In this document: positions 34,969 to 43,471 of the stretch, in pieces | How the letters are laid out: each line of letters starts with the position of its first letter | Numbering within the stretch: position 1 is the first letter of the stretch | NCBI GenBank assembly: GCA_015065385.1 | Contig: SVQK01000056.1 | Coordinates: 62,001-126,000 of the forward strand | Source: Oscillospiraceae bacterium | GTDB lineage: Bacteria > Bacillota > Clostridia > Oscillospirales > CAG-272 | Length of the DNA: 64,000 bases | Reading direction: 5' to 3' | Notes under the pieces: model-generated | Databases searched by the model: none | The model's input: only the letters and a program-made list of their open reading frames with translations | What the model was told of the DNA's origin: nothing | Position numbers and translations under genes: made by a program

Positions 34969-35676
34969 GTGAAAAACAGAATATGGATCCTTCTTCCCCT
35001 GCTGATGCTGGCGCTGACCTCCTGCCGTCTGCTCGATCAGCTGGGATTCGACACATACGACTACATGGGCGAGGAGGTGCGCCGGATCCTGCCGTCGGAC
35101 GGAACCGAGGCGGGAAAGCTCGAGGATCTGCTCTCGATGCTCATCACCGATTCGGACGATCTGCCCACCTTCACCCACATGGGGGACGCCATCCGGGAAT
35201 ACCGGGACACGGTGCTGACCTACATGCTGTCAAACGGGTATCTGAAATACTCCGGCAACACCGAGCTGATCGCGGAGGCGGAGGCGGCCTATCCCGAGTT
35301 CCACATCACGCAGGTGATTCCTGAGGCGGAATTTGAGTCCGTCATGTATGAGATCTTCGGCGGGGATGTGAAAATCACCCACCGGGACGGGGAGAGGTTT
35401 CAGTATCTTTCCCGGGTGGGGGCCTATGTGACGACCCTCATGCCCGAGGCCAGTCAGTACCGCCCGCGGATCATCGAGCTGAAGGAGACCGACAAAACGT
35501 ACCGGGTGCGGTTCCGCGTGGTTTCGGCCGGCGAAGGGGAGAGCGACGGCACCATGTCCCGGGAATACTTCGCCCTCGTGATCAAGCGCGAGGACGGGAC
35601 CCGCTACATCAAGCGCCTCCAGAGCATGGCGGAAGTCAGCGAGGAAAAGTCATCCGGATTCTTCCGGAAAAAATAA
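34969..35676 (+). CDS. Hypothetical lipoprotein (235 aa)
   Basis: Not assigned. It starts at GTG 34969 behind AAGGAGGAG. The signal peptide ends LALTSC (lipobox Cys about 19). The mature part is acidic and helical (about 25-105), then a beta-rich stretch (about 120-210, ITHRDGERFQYLSRVGAYVTTL; TYRVRFRVVSAGEG; FALVIKREDGTRYIKRLQSM), which could be a small lipocalin- or cystatin-like fold. It is 27 nt after folC and ends at a terminator, so it may share the THF-controlled transcript. Confidence 0.75.
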   Translation: MKNRIWILLPLLMLALTSCRLLDQLGFDTYDYMGEEVRRILPSDGTEAGKLEDLLSMLITDSDDLPTFTHMGDAIREYRDTVLTYMLSNGYLKYSGNTELIAEAEAAYPEFHITQVIPEAEFESVMYEIFGGDVKITHRDGERFQYLSRVGAYVTTLMPEASQYRPRIIELKETDKTYRVRFRVVSAGEGESDGTMSREYFALVIKREDGTRYIKRLQSMAEVSEEKSSGFFRKK

Positions 35677-35684
35677 AGAATGAA

Positions 35685-35727
35685 AAAGCCGTCCGCGTTT
35701 TTCCGAAAAGGAGCGCGGGCGGTTTTC
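35685..35727. terminator. Bidirectional terminator
   Basis: CCGTCCGCG (35689-35697) pairs with CGCGGGCGG (35714-35722), with A-rich sequence before and TTTT after, so it can end both the lipoprotein gene (plus) and queT (minus). Confidence 0.85.
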
Positions 35728-35747
35728 GCGTGTGTTGGGACTCCGGT

Positions 35748-36314
35748 TCATCCGGCGTTTTCCGCTTCTGCCGTATCCTTGCGGATGGCCCCGCCAAACG
35801 TCCCCGCGATCTTCGGGTGGCGTTTCAGGAAGAAGAGAAGAAGCGTTCCGAGGACACCGCAAGCTATGAGTTCGCCGATCCCGACCTGAACCGCGAGAAG
35901 GCCGTACATGCCCCAGTTCATGTCGGGGAAGAACAGGATCAGCACAGCCGGGACGATCAGGGCGTTTGAGAGGATCGTCGGAACGGAGGCAGCCCACGGC
36001 AGCTTCCGGATCGCGTAGCAGACAAGGACCCCGATGAGGGACGCGAGCGTGCCGAACGCGATGTCGAACGGGTTGCCGCTCCCGAACAGCAGGTTCGTGA
36101 TGAGGCATCCGAGCGTGACTCCGGGAATGGCGGCGGTGGTGAAGATCGGAAGGACGCAGAGCGCTTCGGAGATCCTGCACTGGATCGCGCCGGAACAGAG
36201 CCCCAGCAGCTGGGAAACCCACGACAGGGCGACATACATCGCGGCGATCATGGCGGCGGTGGTGATGAAGCGGGTTTTATGCCCGCCTTTGAATCGTATC
36301 TTGTTGTTTTTCAT
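35748..36314 (-). CDS. queT: QueT-family ECF transporter S component (preQ1/queuosine precursor)
   Basis: A 188-residue protein with about five membrane helices. GAIQCRISEALCVLPIFTTAAIPGVTLGCLI is the QueT signature, and NPFDIAFGTLASLIGVL follows. QueT proteins bind queuosine precursors such as preQ1 for the ECF energy module. There is no preQ1 riboswitch in the 36-nt gap upstream, which is usual for regulated queT, so it is probably co-transcribed with the methyltransferase gene above it. The C-terminal extension (TFGGAIRKDTAEAENAG) is polar. Confidence 0.85.
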   Translation of the reverse strand: MKNNKIRFKGGHKTRFITTAAMIAAMYVALSWVSQLLGLCSGAIQCRISEALCVLPIFTTAAIPGVTLGCLITNLLFGSGNPFDIAFGTLASLIGVLVCYAIRKLPWAASVPTILSNALIVPAVLILFFPDMNWGMYGLLAVQVGIGELIACGVLGTLLLFFLKRHPKIAGTFGGAIRKDTAEAENAG

Positions 36315-36349
36315 GACTGCCTTTCATGCGGGATCGGATCAAAGCAGGA

Positions 36350-37009
36350 TCACTTCGCTGTGAGAACGACGGTGTTGCCCCATTTCGCGCGGGGGAGGAT
36401 TTCGGAGAATCCCGCGGCGAGGAGCGCGTCGGTCTCGTGCGCAAGCGTGAGGGGCGTGTCGTAGTGATAGAAGACGCCGTCCGGGAGTCCGCTTTCCCGT
36501 TTCAGACGCTCATACTCGCTGAAACAGCGGGATTCCCATTCCTCATCCGGGGCGAAGTAGTCCGTCAGGACGAAAAATCCGTCCGGCTTCAACGCGGCCT
36601 TCACCTTCTGGTAAAGCGGGATCTTCCGAGCCGCCGTGAAGTGGTGCAGGGACATGACGGACACCGCCGCATCGTAGATGCCTTCGCCGAATTCCTCGTC
36701 GAAATAGGATCCGAGGATCACCTGCACCGCCCGGTCCGCGTGCTTTTTCAGCAGCAGATCGGTCAGCTCGCGGGAGAGATCGACGCCAGTGACGACGGCT
36801 GTCGGGTTGATCGGGAAATACGCGTCCAGCTCAAGCCCGGATCCGCATCCGAGATCGAGGATTTCCGCGCCCGGACGGTCGGGAAGAAGCGAGGCGGTGA
36901 AGGGGTACATCCGGTCTCCGCCGTCCACGAAGCGGATCTGGTGTTCCTCGTAATCCGCGGCGCGCCGGTCGAAGAAGTCCCCCATGGGTTCGAGGATCGG
37001 GTGTTCCAT
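36350..37009 (-). CDS. Class I SAM-dependent methyltransferase
   Basis: A 219-residue methyltransferase with SAM motif I EILDLGCGSGLELDAY (about 69-84), acidic motif GVDLS (about 96) and YDAAVSVMSLHHF (motif for post-I/IV, about 134). An aromatic-rich tail contains DYFAPDEEWESRCF. The small-molecule target is unknown. The MEHPILEPMGDFFDRRAADYEEHQ start is similar to other clostridial small-molecule methyltransferases. It lies between the UPF0210 gene and queT in the same direction. Confidence 0.85.
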   Translation of the reverse strand: MEHPILEPMGDFFDRRAADYEEHQIRFVDGGDRMYPFTASLLPDRPGAEILDLGCGSGLELDAYFPINPTAVVTGVDLSRELTDLLLKKHADRAVQVILGSYFDEEFGEGIYDAAVSVMSLHHFTAARKIPLYQKVKAALKPDGFFVLTDYFAPDEEWESRCFSEYERLKRESGLPDGVFYHYDTPLTLAHETDALLAAGFSEILPRAKWGNTVVLTAK

Positions 37010-37052
37010 ATCGGTTTCGGACCTCCTTTGCGAATGGCGCGTTCAGACGCGG

Positions 37053-38411
37053 TCAGTTTTTCAGCGACTGCATCGGGGCGGGGATCCTGCCGCCTCTTGC
37101 GATGAACTTCTTGGAGCTTCTGTTGTTGTGCAGGGCCATGATGGGGCCTGATCCGAACAGCCCGCCGAACTCCAGCTCCTCGCCCGCCTGCCGTCCGATC
37201 GCGGGGATCACGCGGACCGCGGTGGTTTTGGAGTTGACCATGCCGATCGCCGCTTCGTCCGCGATGATGGCGGCGATGGTGGAGGCGGAGGTGTCGCCCG
37301 GGATCACGATCATGTCGAGCCCCACGGAGCAGACCGCCGTCATTGCCTCCAGCTTTTCGATGGACAGATCCCCGGACCGTGCCGCGTCGATCATGCCGGC
37401 GTCCTCGGATACCGGGATGAACGCGCCGGACAGCCCGCCCACATGGGATGAAGCCATTACGCCGCCTTTCTTCACCGCGTCGTTCAGAAGGGCGAGGGCA
37501 GCGGTGGTTCCGTGGGCTCCGCAGACCTCGATGCCCATCTCCTCGATGATGTGCGCGACGGAGTCTCCGACCGCCGGGGTGGGAGCGAGGGACAGATCCA
37601 CGATCCCGAACGGAACGCCCAGCCTGCGGGATGCCTCCGTGCCGACGAGCTGACCCATGCGGGTGATTTTGAACGCCGTCTTCTTGATGACGTCGGAGAC
37701 CTCGGTCAGATCCCCCTCCGGGCATTTCGCCAGAGCGGAACGGACGGCTCCGGGACCGGACACGCCGACGTTGATTTCGCAGTCCGGCTCTCCGACTCCG
37801 TGGAACGCGCCCGCCATGAAGGGGTTGTCCTCCGGCGCGTTGCAGAAGACGACGATCTTCGCCGCTCCCATGCAGTTCTGATCCGCGGTTTTCTTTGCCG
37901 ACTCGAGGATCGCCTCTCCCATGAGCGCGGCGGCGTCCATGTTGATCCCGGCCCGGGTGGAGCCGATGTTGACGGAGGAGCAGACCCGCTCGGTCTCGGA
38001 CAGCGCTTCGGGGATGGACCGGATCAGCTCTCTCTCCCCCGCGGCGAATCCCTTCTGCACAAGCGCTGAGTATCCGCCCACATAGTTGACGCCGACGGCC
38101 TTTGCGGCGCGGTCTAAGGTTTTCGCGTAAAGCACGGGATCCCCGCCGGACACAGCCGCCAGCATGGAGATCGGGGTGACGGAGAGGCGCTTGTTGATGA
38201 TCGGGATGCCGTAGGTCTTTTCGATCTCCTCGCCCACGGGTACGAGCCGCTCGGCCAGACGGGTGATTTTATCGTAAACCTTGCCGCAGGCCCGGGAGAT
38301 GTCGGCGTCGGCGCAGGAGAGCAGGGAAATGCCCATGGTGATGGTGCGGACGTCCAGATTCTCCTGATCGATCATGCGGATGGTTTCGAGAATGTCGGTT
38401 GCGTTGAACAT
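37053..38411 (-). CDS. UPF0210/PFL family protein (DUF711)
   Basis: A 452-residue conserved protein with glycyl-radical-enzyme-like fold but unknown activity. Landmarks are the N-terminal [68 protein letters not shown] and the closing [27 protein letters not shown]. This family is nearly always next to a small ACT-domain protein, as here (gap of 9 nt), suggesting an allosterically controlled pair. ATG 38411 follows GAGGAGGAG. Confidence 0.93.
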   Translation of the reverse strand: MFNATDILETIRMIDQENLDVRTITMGISLLSCADADISRACGKVYDKITRLAERLVPVGEEIEKTYGIPIINKRLSVTPISMLAAVSGGDPVLYAKTLDRAAKAVGVNYVGGYSALVQKGFAAGERELIRSIPEALSETERVCSSVNIGSTRAGINMDAAALMGEAILESAKKTADQNCMGAAKIVVFCNAPEDNPFMAGAFHGVGEPDCEINVGVSGPGAVRSALAKCPEGDLTEVSDVIKKTAFKITRMGQLVGTEASRRLGVPFGIVDLSLAPTPAVGDSVAHIIEEMGIEVCGAHGTTAALALLNDAVKKGGVMASSHVGGLSGAFIPVSEDAGMIDAARSGDLSIEKLEAMTAVCSVGLDMIVIPGDTSASTIAAIIADEAAIGMVNSKTTAVRVIPAIGRQAGEELEFGGLFGSGPIMALHNNRSSKKFIARGGRIPAPMQSLKN

Positions 38412-38420
38412 GGCTCCTCC

Positions 38421-38690
38421 TCAGATGCGGTGCATGGAGTTGAAGATATCCTCGTGCATAGTGAGGATCTTCATGCCGATCTCCGCGCCCAGACGGTCGA
38501 GTGAATTCTGGAGGGCGGAGAAGGAATCGTTGATGTCGGAGATATCCAGTACCATGATCATGGTGAACATTTCGGAGAGAACGGACTGGGTGACGTCGAG
38601 GATGTTGGCGTTGTGTTCCGCGCAGACGGAGGCGACCTTCGCCAGAATGCCCACGGTATCCCGCCCGATGACGGTGACGACAGCTTTCAT
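38421..38690 (-). CDS. ACT domain protein (UPF0237)
   Basis: An 89-residue single ACT domain: MKAVVTVIGRDTVGILAKVASVCAEHNANILDV, then a second strand-helix (TMIMVLDISDINDSFSALQNSLDRLGAEIGMKI). It is likely an amino-acid-sensing partner of the UPF0210 protein. The ribosome site GGAGC is close to the ATG. The own promoter drives this two-gene unit. Confidence 0.94.
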   Translation of the reverse strand: MKAVVTVIGRDTVGILAKVASVCAEHNANILDVTQSVLSEMFTMIMVLDISDINDSFSALQNSLDRLGAEIGMKILTMHEDIFNSMHRI

Positions 38691-38729
38691 GTGGGGGAGC
38701 TCCTTTGATATCTTTGGATGATTTTTCTC

Positions 38730-38758
38730 ATTATAGCACGATCGGCCCCGGATTGCAA
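38730..38758 (-). promoter_or_regulatory. Promoter of the ACT/UPF0210 unit
   Basis: On the minus strand TTGCAA (38758-38753), 17 nt, TATAAT (38735-38730). Confidence 0.82.
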
Positions 38759-38777
38759 GACGTCCGCCCGCCTTCTC

Positions 38778-38806
38778 TTGACATCGCGCGCGGGTCGTGG
38801 TAGAAT
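38778..38806 (+). promoter_or_regulatory. Promoter of the second oxidoreductase gene
   Basis: TTGACA (38778-38783), 17 nt, TAGAAT (38801-38806), back to back with the ACT promoter. Confidence 0.8.
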
Positions 38807-38849
38807 GGTCTTATCATACTGAGACTGCAAAGCGTCGGGAGGAACGGAT

Positions 38850-39932
38850 ATGAAAAAATACAAGGTCGGTCTTGTCGGGATCGGACGTGGGACGGCGTAC
38901 GGAAAGCTGTTCGCGCGCCATCCGCTGACGGAGGTCACTGCCCTCTGCGATATCAGTGAATCTGCGCTGGAGAGGCACGGGCGGGACTTCGGGCTGGCGG
39001 ATTCCAGTCTTTATTCAAAGTATGAGGATTTCCTCGGCGCGGGCTGCGACATCATCGTCCTCGGCACACCCATGCCGTATCACGCGGAGCAGGTGGTCGG
39101 GGCGATGGACGCGGGCGCGCATGTGCTGTCCGAAGTGACGGCGGCCTCCGATCTGGACGGATGCGTCGCCATCTGGCGGGCGGTAAAGCGGCATCCCGAG
39201 CTGAAATACATGATGGCGGAGAACTGCTGCTACATGGCCTTCGCAAGGGACTGGCGGGAGATCGCCCTGTCCGGACGGCTGGGGAACATCTACTACGCCG
39301 AGGCGGACTACGTTCATGAGATCCGCAATCTGATCATCGACGCCGTGACCGGGGAGGAGAAGTGGAGAGTCAACCGCGCGCCGCTTCACTACTGTTCCCA
39401 TTCCCTCGGCCCCCTGCTCGGGATGATGCCCGACGATTATATCGTCCGATGCACCGCATCCGGCAACCGCGCGACGGTTCTGAATCACGAAGGGGACGGG
39501 TTCATCGACATGCAGGTCGGCCTGTTCCAGACGAAAAAGGGCGCGACCATCAAGGTTCTGCGCTCCTCTGTCGCCGCGAGAAAGACTTCGCTCTGCGCGT
39601 ATTCCGTCTACGGGACGAAGGGCGTGCTCGAAACGGGCCGGACGGAATACAACAACACCGGCCTCAGGTACATCGAGGGTGAGGACGACGCCTGCGTGCC
39701 GGTGACGATCTCCACGACCGATCCGAACGCGCCGGAGGAGGCAAAGCTCGGCGGGCACGGGACCTCGGAATACTTCCTCGTGCGGGATTTCCTCGACTCC
39801 ATCGAGAACGACACGACCCCGCCCGTAGATATCGTGAGGGCGCTGGATATGTCCGTCCCCGGGCTTATCGCGCACGAGGCGGCGAAAAAAGGCGGCGTTT
39901 GGATGGATATCCCGCTGTTCTGGAGGGAATGA
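38850..39932 (+). CDS. Gfo/Idh/MocA family oxidoreductase (second)
   Basis: A 360-residue Rossmann-fold protein. YKVGLVGIGRGTAYGKLFARHP begins the nucleotide-binding domain; GAHVLSEVTAASDLDG replaces the usual EKP motif with SEV, so the catalytic lysine is missing at its normal place. NRAPLHYCSHSLGPLLGM covers the position of the DIGTH-type site, with a histidine kept. The odd EKP replacement suggests either a different mechanism or a non-redox role. It is only distantly similar to the gene at 16911. ATG 38850 follows GGGAGG. The NUDIX gene starts one nt after its stop. Confidence 0.82.
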   Translation: MKKYKVGLVGIGRGTAYGKLFARHPLTEVTALCDISESALERHGRDFGLADSSLYSKYEDFLGAGCDIIVLGTPMPYHAEQVVGAMDAGAHVLSEVTAASDLDGCVAIWRAVKRHPELKYMMAENCCYMAFARDWREIALSGRLGNIYYAEADYVHEIRNLIIDAVTGEEKWRVNRAPLHYCSHSLGPLLGMMPDDYIVRCTASGNRATVLNHEGDGFIDMQVGLFQTKKGATIKVLRSSVAARKTSLCAYSVYGTKGVLETGRTEYNNTGLRYIEGEDDACVPVTISTTDPNAPEEAKLGGHGTSEYFLVRDFLDSIENDTTPPVDIVRALDMSVPGLIAHEAAKKGGVWMDIPLFWRE

Positions 39933-39933
39933 T

Positions 39934-40365
39934 ATGGAGAAAGCCGTCTTCACCAATATGTGCATGATCGAGCGGGACGGAATGGTTCTCATGCAGGAGC
40001 GGAACGACGAGGACTGGCCCGGCGTCGTGTTCCCGGGGGGCCATGTCGAACCGGGCGAATCGTTCACCGAGGCCGTGATCCGCGAGGTGCGGGAGGAAAC
40101 CGGGCTCATCATCGAGCGGCCCGAGCTCTGCGGGGTGAAGCAGTTCATGACGGAGGAAGGCGCTCGGTATGTGGTATTCCTCTACCGGACCGGCCGCTTC
40201 TCGGGGGAGCCGTCATCTTCCTCGGAGGGGCGCGTGTTCTGGGTGAAAAAGGAAGAGGCTCCGAATCAGCCCCTTGCGTCCGGCGTGAAGCCCATGATCG
40301 AGGTCTTCTTCGGCTCCTTCCCGCGCGAAATCTATTGGCGGGACGGGATCCCGGAAATCCTCTGA
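39934..40365 (+). CDS. NUDIX hydrolase (MutT-like)
   Basis: A 143-residue pyrophosphohydrolase. The full NUDIX box is GGHVEPGESFTEAVIREVREETG (about 35-57), preceded by a substrate strand MVLMQERNDEDWPGVVFPG. It may sanitise oxidised nucleotides or act on a nucleoside-diphosphate derivative. The C-terminal KQFMTEEGARYVVFLYRT and FWVKKEEA fit 8-oxo-dGTPase-like members. It is translationally coupled to the upstream oxidoreductase gene. Confidence 0.92.
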   Translation: MEKAVFTNMCMIERDGMVLMQERNDEDWPGVVFPGGHVEPGESFTEAVIREVREETGLIIERPELCGVKQFMTEEGARYVVFLYRTGRFSGEPSSSSEGRVFWVKKEEAPNQPLASGVKPMIEVFFGSFPREIYWRDGIPEIL

Positions 40366-40444
40366 CGGGCCGCCGCGCATGGAAAAAGCGTGAGGAAACG
40401 CCTGATTTTTGTGAATTTTACCCCCGGAAAATTTACGAAAAGAT

Positions 40445-40473
40445 TTGACAAATCGCTCAATCTGTGTTATACT
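40445..40473 (+). promoter_or_regulatory. rsmE promoter
   Basis: TTGACA (40445-40450), 17 nt, TATACT (40468-40473). Confidence 0.82.
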
Positions 40474-40528
40474 GTACCGGTATTCGGCGCGCGGAGGCGT
40501 TTTTGCGCGTCCGGACGAGGAGGATGGA

Positions 40529-41275
40529 ATGCCCCGGTTCTTTGTGAAGGCCGCGGACCTCTCCCCGGAGGACGGTCTGGCCGTTCTGCGCGGAGCCGAC
40601 GCGGTTCATGTAACGCGCGCTCTCCGGATGAAGCCTGGGGAAAAGCTGACGCTCTGCGACGGGGACGGCGTGGAATACGAATCCGTCATCCGATCCGTCG
40701 GGGAGGAAGTATCGCTCAGCCTGATCTCCTCAAAGCGCTCCGAAACCGAACCGCCCTACGAGGTCACGGTCTATCAGGCCCTGGCGAAGGGGGACCGGTT
40801 CGATACCGTTTTGATGAAAGCGACCGAGCTCGGCGCCTGCCGGATCGTACCGGTGATGACGGCCCGCTGCACGGTGAAGCCCGATCCGAAGGACGTATCG
40901 AAAAAACGGGAGAGATGGCAGAGGATCGCGCTCGAGGCGGCTGGTCAGTGCGGACGGGGCAGGGTCCCCGAAGTCGCGCTGCCGATCCGGTTCTCCGAAG
41001 CCGTGACGGAAGCGGCCAAGGCCGATCTTCCCCTGTTCTGCTACGAGGGCGGGGAAGGGACCGAAACCGTTCCGCTGCCCGTACTCTTCGAAGGGACGGA
41101 TTTCCCGCGCACCGTGTCCGTGATGATCGGGCCGGAGGGCGGGTTTGAGCCGGACGAAGCCCGCGAAGCCGTTCTGCGCGGCATGAAAGCGGCGGGACTC
41201 GGGAAACGGATCCTCCGGACAGAGACCGCGGCTCCCTTTGTGCTGTCCGCGCTGAGCTGCCGGTACGAGCTCTGA
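40529..41275 (+). CDS. rsmE: 16S rRNA (uracil-1498-N3)-methyltransferase
   Basis: A 248-residue SPOUT-class methyltransferase that modifies U1498 of 16S rRNA. MPRFFVKAADL starts the N-terminal PUA-like domain, HVTRALRMKPGEKLTLCDGDG is a family motif, and the knot region has MIGPEGGFEPDEAREA and LGKRILRTETAAPFVLSAL. The start is ATG 40529 behind GAGGAGGA; upstream in-frame codons include the promoter and are excluded. Confidence 0.94.
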   Translation: MPRFFVKAADLSPEDGLAVLRGADAVHVTRALRMKPGEKLTLCDGDGVEYESVIRSVGEEVSLSLISSKRSETEPPYEVTVYQALAKGDRFDTVLMKATELGACRIVPVMTARCTVKPDPKDVSKKRERWQRIALEAAGQCGRGRVPEVALPIRFSEAVTEAAKADLPLFCYEGGEGTETVPLPVLFEGTDFPRTVSVMIGPEGGFEPDEAREAVLRGMKAAGLGKRILRTETAAPFVLSALSCRYEL

Positions 41276-41394
41276 GGGCTGCTCGGTCCGGCGTCTGTCC
41301 GCAAGCGACTGTGACTGTTCAATGACGATTCGGGACGATTGTTCCGGTGAAAGGAGAAGGCTTATTTTCGGATAAGCCGCCCGTGGGATTGGAT

Positions 41395-41859
41395 ATGGCA
41401 AAGCAGGTTCTGGAAACCGCAAAGAAAGAGAAGAAAGAAAAGAATATCGAGACCGTCTCGCGTTCCGCGGCGGGGCAGATCGTTCTGGTCAGAATTCTCG
41501 CCATCGTGATCGTGGACGTGATCGTGGCGATGCTGTTTGATTTCGTTGGCCCCAGAGCGGACGCCGCCCGCGCAACCGCGTTCCATATGAGCGTGCTTCC
41601 CGTGCTGAAGATCGTGTTTCCGGCGCTTCTGGTCGTCGCCCTGGCAATTCTGGGCGTGACGCTGGCGAAGAAGAAGGACACCTCGGCCTGGTGGATCACG
41701 CCGGTCATGCTCGCGGCGATTGCGCTGTACCTGACCGTGACGGCGGTGTTTTTCGACAAGTTCTGGGTTTATCCGCCGATCTTCTATGTGATGACGGTGA
41801 TCGTCAGTCTTCTTTTCGCCGTGTACTACATTTACACGATCCTGCTCTACAGGAAATAA
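41395..41859 (+). CDS. Hypothetical membrane protein (154 aa)
   Basis: Not assigned. A lysine/glutamate-rich N-terminus (KQVLETAKKEKKEKNIE) precedes four hydrophobic segments (ILAIVIVDVIVAMLF; VLPVLKIVFPALLVVALAILGV; WWITPVMLAAIALYLTVTAVFF; FYVMTVIVSLLFAVYYIYTILLY). The start is uncertain: ATG 41395 has only a weak GGGATTGG upstream, while the good AAAGGAG site at 41350 is followed by a 20-nt hairpin (GGCTTAT/ATAAGCC) and a GTG at 41383. A GTG at 41347 would give 170 residues. Confidence 0.65.
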   Translation: MAKQVLETAKKEKKEKNIETVSRSAAGQIVLVRILAIVIVDVIVAMLFDFVGPRADAARATAFHMSVLPVLKIVFPALLVVALAILGVTLAKKKDTSAWWITPVMLAAIALYLTVTAVFFDKFWVYPPIFYVMTVIVSLLFAVYYIYTILLYRK

Positions 41860-41883
41860 TCCTTCGCTGATCCGAACCATTCT

Positions 41884-41916
41884 GGCTTGACTGAACACCC
41901 TCTGCTCCGTCAAGCC
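41884..41916 (+). other. Hairpin in the gap before the PucR-type regulator
   Basis: GGCTTGAC (41884-41891) pairs perfectly with GTCAAGCC (41909-41916). The tail ATTCTTTGTC is only partly T-rich, so it may be a weak terminator. The rest of 41860-42058 holds nothing recognisable apart from a short ATCACAGAAAA repeat near 42011-42030. Confidence 0.5.
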
Positions 41917-42058
41917 ATTCTTTGTCATTCGGGCCGGAACGCTCCCCCGTCACCGTGCTTTCGGACGGCTGACACAGCTCCGCCGCGCCGGCTTGTGCTA
42001 AAAGCGGATGAATCACAGAAAAATCACAGAAAATCTATGAAAAATTCCGATTCCCCTA

Positions 42059-42087
42059 TTGAAAAAATACAAAAAATCGTGTAGAAT
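42059..42087 (+). promoter_or_regulatory. Promoter of the PucR/CdaR-type regulator
   Basis: TTGAAA (42059-42064), 17 nt, TAGAAT (42082-42087). A second -10 candidate, TATAGT, lies ten nt downstream (42092-42097). Confidence 0.7.
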
Positions 42088-42141
42088 ATGGTATAGTATT
42101 TACAAGACGATCCATTTTCAGGCGACAGGAAGGGGCAGAAT

Positions 42142-43227
42142 ATGTCAAACCGTCTTTTTCAGGGTATCATTCACCAGATGCGCGACGCGGTGGACCGGAT
42201 CATCGGCGTCATCGACGATAACGGCGTGATCATCGCGTGCAGCGAGCTTGTCAAAATCGGCGAAATGAGACAGGGCGTGAGGGACGAGCTCGCCTATACC
42301 TCCGATGCCGTGACATCCGGCGGTTACACATACAAACCGATCGGAACCGGTTCCAAATGGGAGTACATCGTCTTCATCGAGGGCGAGGACAAATACGCCG
42401 AGAAGATTGCGACGATCCTTGCCATTTCGCTTTCCAACATCAAAAATCTCTACGACGAGAAGTACGACAAGAATTCCTTTATCAAGAACATCATCCTCGA
42501 CAACATCCTGCCGAGCGACATCTATATCAAGTCGAAGGAGCTTCGCTTCAACGCGGAGGAGAGCCGGGTGGTCTTCCTCATCAAGTTCCACTCCAAACCG
42601 GACGTGCTGTCCTTCGACATGGTTCAGAACATCTTCCCGGACAAGAACAAGGACTACGTCATCGCAACCGGCGAGCAGGACATCGTTCTTGTGAAGGAGG
42701 TCAAACAGGGGACCGACATCAAGGAGATCGAGAAGATCGCCAAGCAGATCGCGGACACCCTCAACTCCGAATTCTATGTGAAGGTCTCCATCGGCATCGG
42801 CACGGTGGTGGACAATATCAAGGATCTCGCCCGTTCCTACAAGGAGGCGCAGGTCGCTTTCGAGGTCGGCAAGGTCTTCGACACCGAAAAGAACATCATC
42901 AGCTATGAAAACCTCGGCATCGGGCGGCTGATTTACCAGCTTCCCACCACCCTCTGCGAAATGTTCCTGCAGGAGGTCTTCAAGAACGGCTCCCTCGATT
43001 CGCTCGACAGAGAGACACTCATGACCATCCAGTGCTTCTTCGAGAACAATCTGAACGTGTCCGAGACCTCCCGGAAGCTGTTCGTGCACCGGAACACCCT
43101 TGTGTACCGCCTCGAGAAGATCCGCAAGCTCACCGGCCTCGACCTGCGCGAGTTCGACCACGCGATCACCTTCAAGGTCGCGCTCATGGTCAAGCGGTAT
43201 CTCACCCAGAAGCCCGTGAAGTACTGA
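42142..43227 (+). CDS. PucR/CdaR-type transcriptional regulator
   Basis: 361 residues. The N-terminus (LFQGIIHQMRDAVDRIIGVIDDNGVIIACSE) resembles the sugar-diacid-recognition domain of CdaR. A middle GGDEF-like-fold region (about 120-250) has ESRVVFLIKFHS and VKVSIGIGTVVDNIKDLARSYKEA. The C-terminal PucR helix-turn-helix is clear: TIQCFFENNLNVSETSRKLFVHRNTLVYRLEKIRKLTG in two segments, with LFVHRNTLVYRLEKI as the signature. It is likely a ligand-responsive regulator of carbon or purine use; no obvious target operon is adjacent. Confidence 0.88.
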   Translation: MSNRLFQGIIHQMRDAVDRIIGVIDDNGVIIACSELVKIGEMRQGVRDELAYTSDAVTSGGYTYKPIGTGSKWEYIVFIEGEDKYAEKIATILAISLSNIKNLYDEKYDKNSFIKNIILDNILPSDIYIKSKELRFNAEESRVVFLIKFHSKPDVLSFDMVQNIFPDKNKDYVIATGEQDIVLVKEVKQGTDIKEIEKIAKQIADTLNSEFYVKVSIGIGTVVDNIKDLARSYKEAQVAFEVGKVFDTEKNIISYENLGIGRLIYQLPTTLCEMFLQEVFKNGSLDSLDRETLMTIQCFFENNLNVSETSRKLFVHRNTLVYRLEKIRKLTGLDLREFDHAITFKVALMVKRYLTQKPVKY

Positions 43228-43272
43228 TCCCGGGAGCGGGCGGTTTACTGGCCTTCAGACGAATTCAATACG

Positions 43273-43320
43273 GCAGTCAGGGACAGCGCGCCATGCGTCG
43301 GGTCCCTGCTGTCATTTCTT
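43273..43320 (+). terminator. Possible terminator after the PucR-type regulator
   Basis: GCAGTCAGGGAC pairs imperfectly with GTCCCTGCTGTC, followed by ATTTCTT. The T-tail is weak. Confidence 0.4.
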
Positions 43321-43471
43321 GCAGCCTTGTCTACATTATCCGCAAAGAATGGACAAAAAATATCGCATAAATTCCGCAACGCGCTGCACCGGGCCTCATT
43401 TCGGAAGGCGGATTCCCGGCGATGCGCATAGTTCGGGTCATCTCGACGGGCGGCCCGCCTGAAAGGACTCT

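Noticed and set aside
36315-36349. preQ1 riboswitch upstream of queT
   Set aside because: The gap is only 35 nt and has no match to a preQ1 aptamer.
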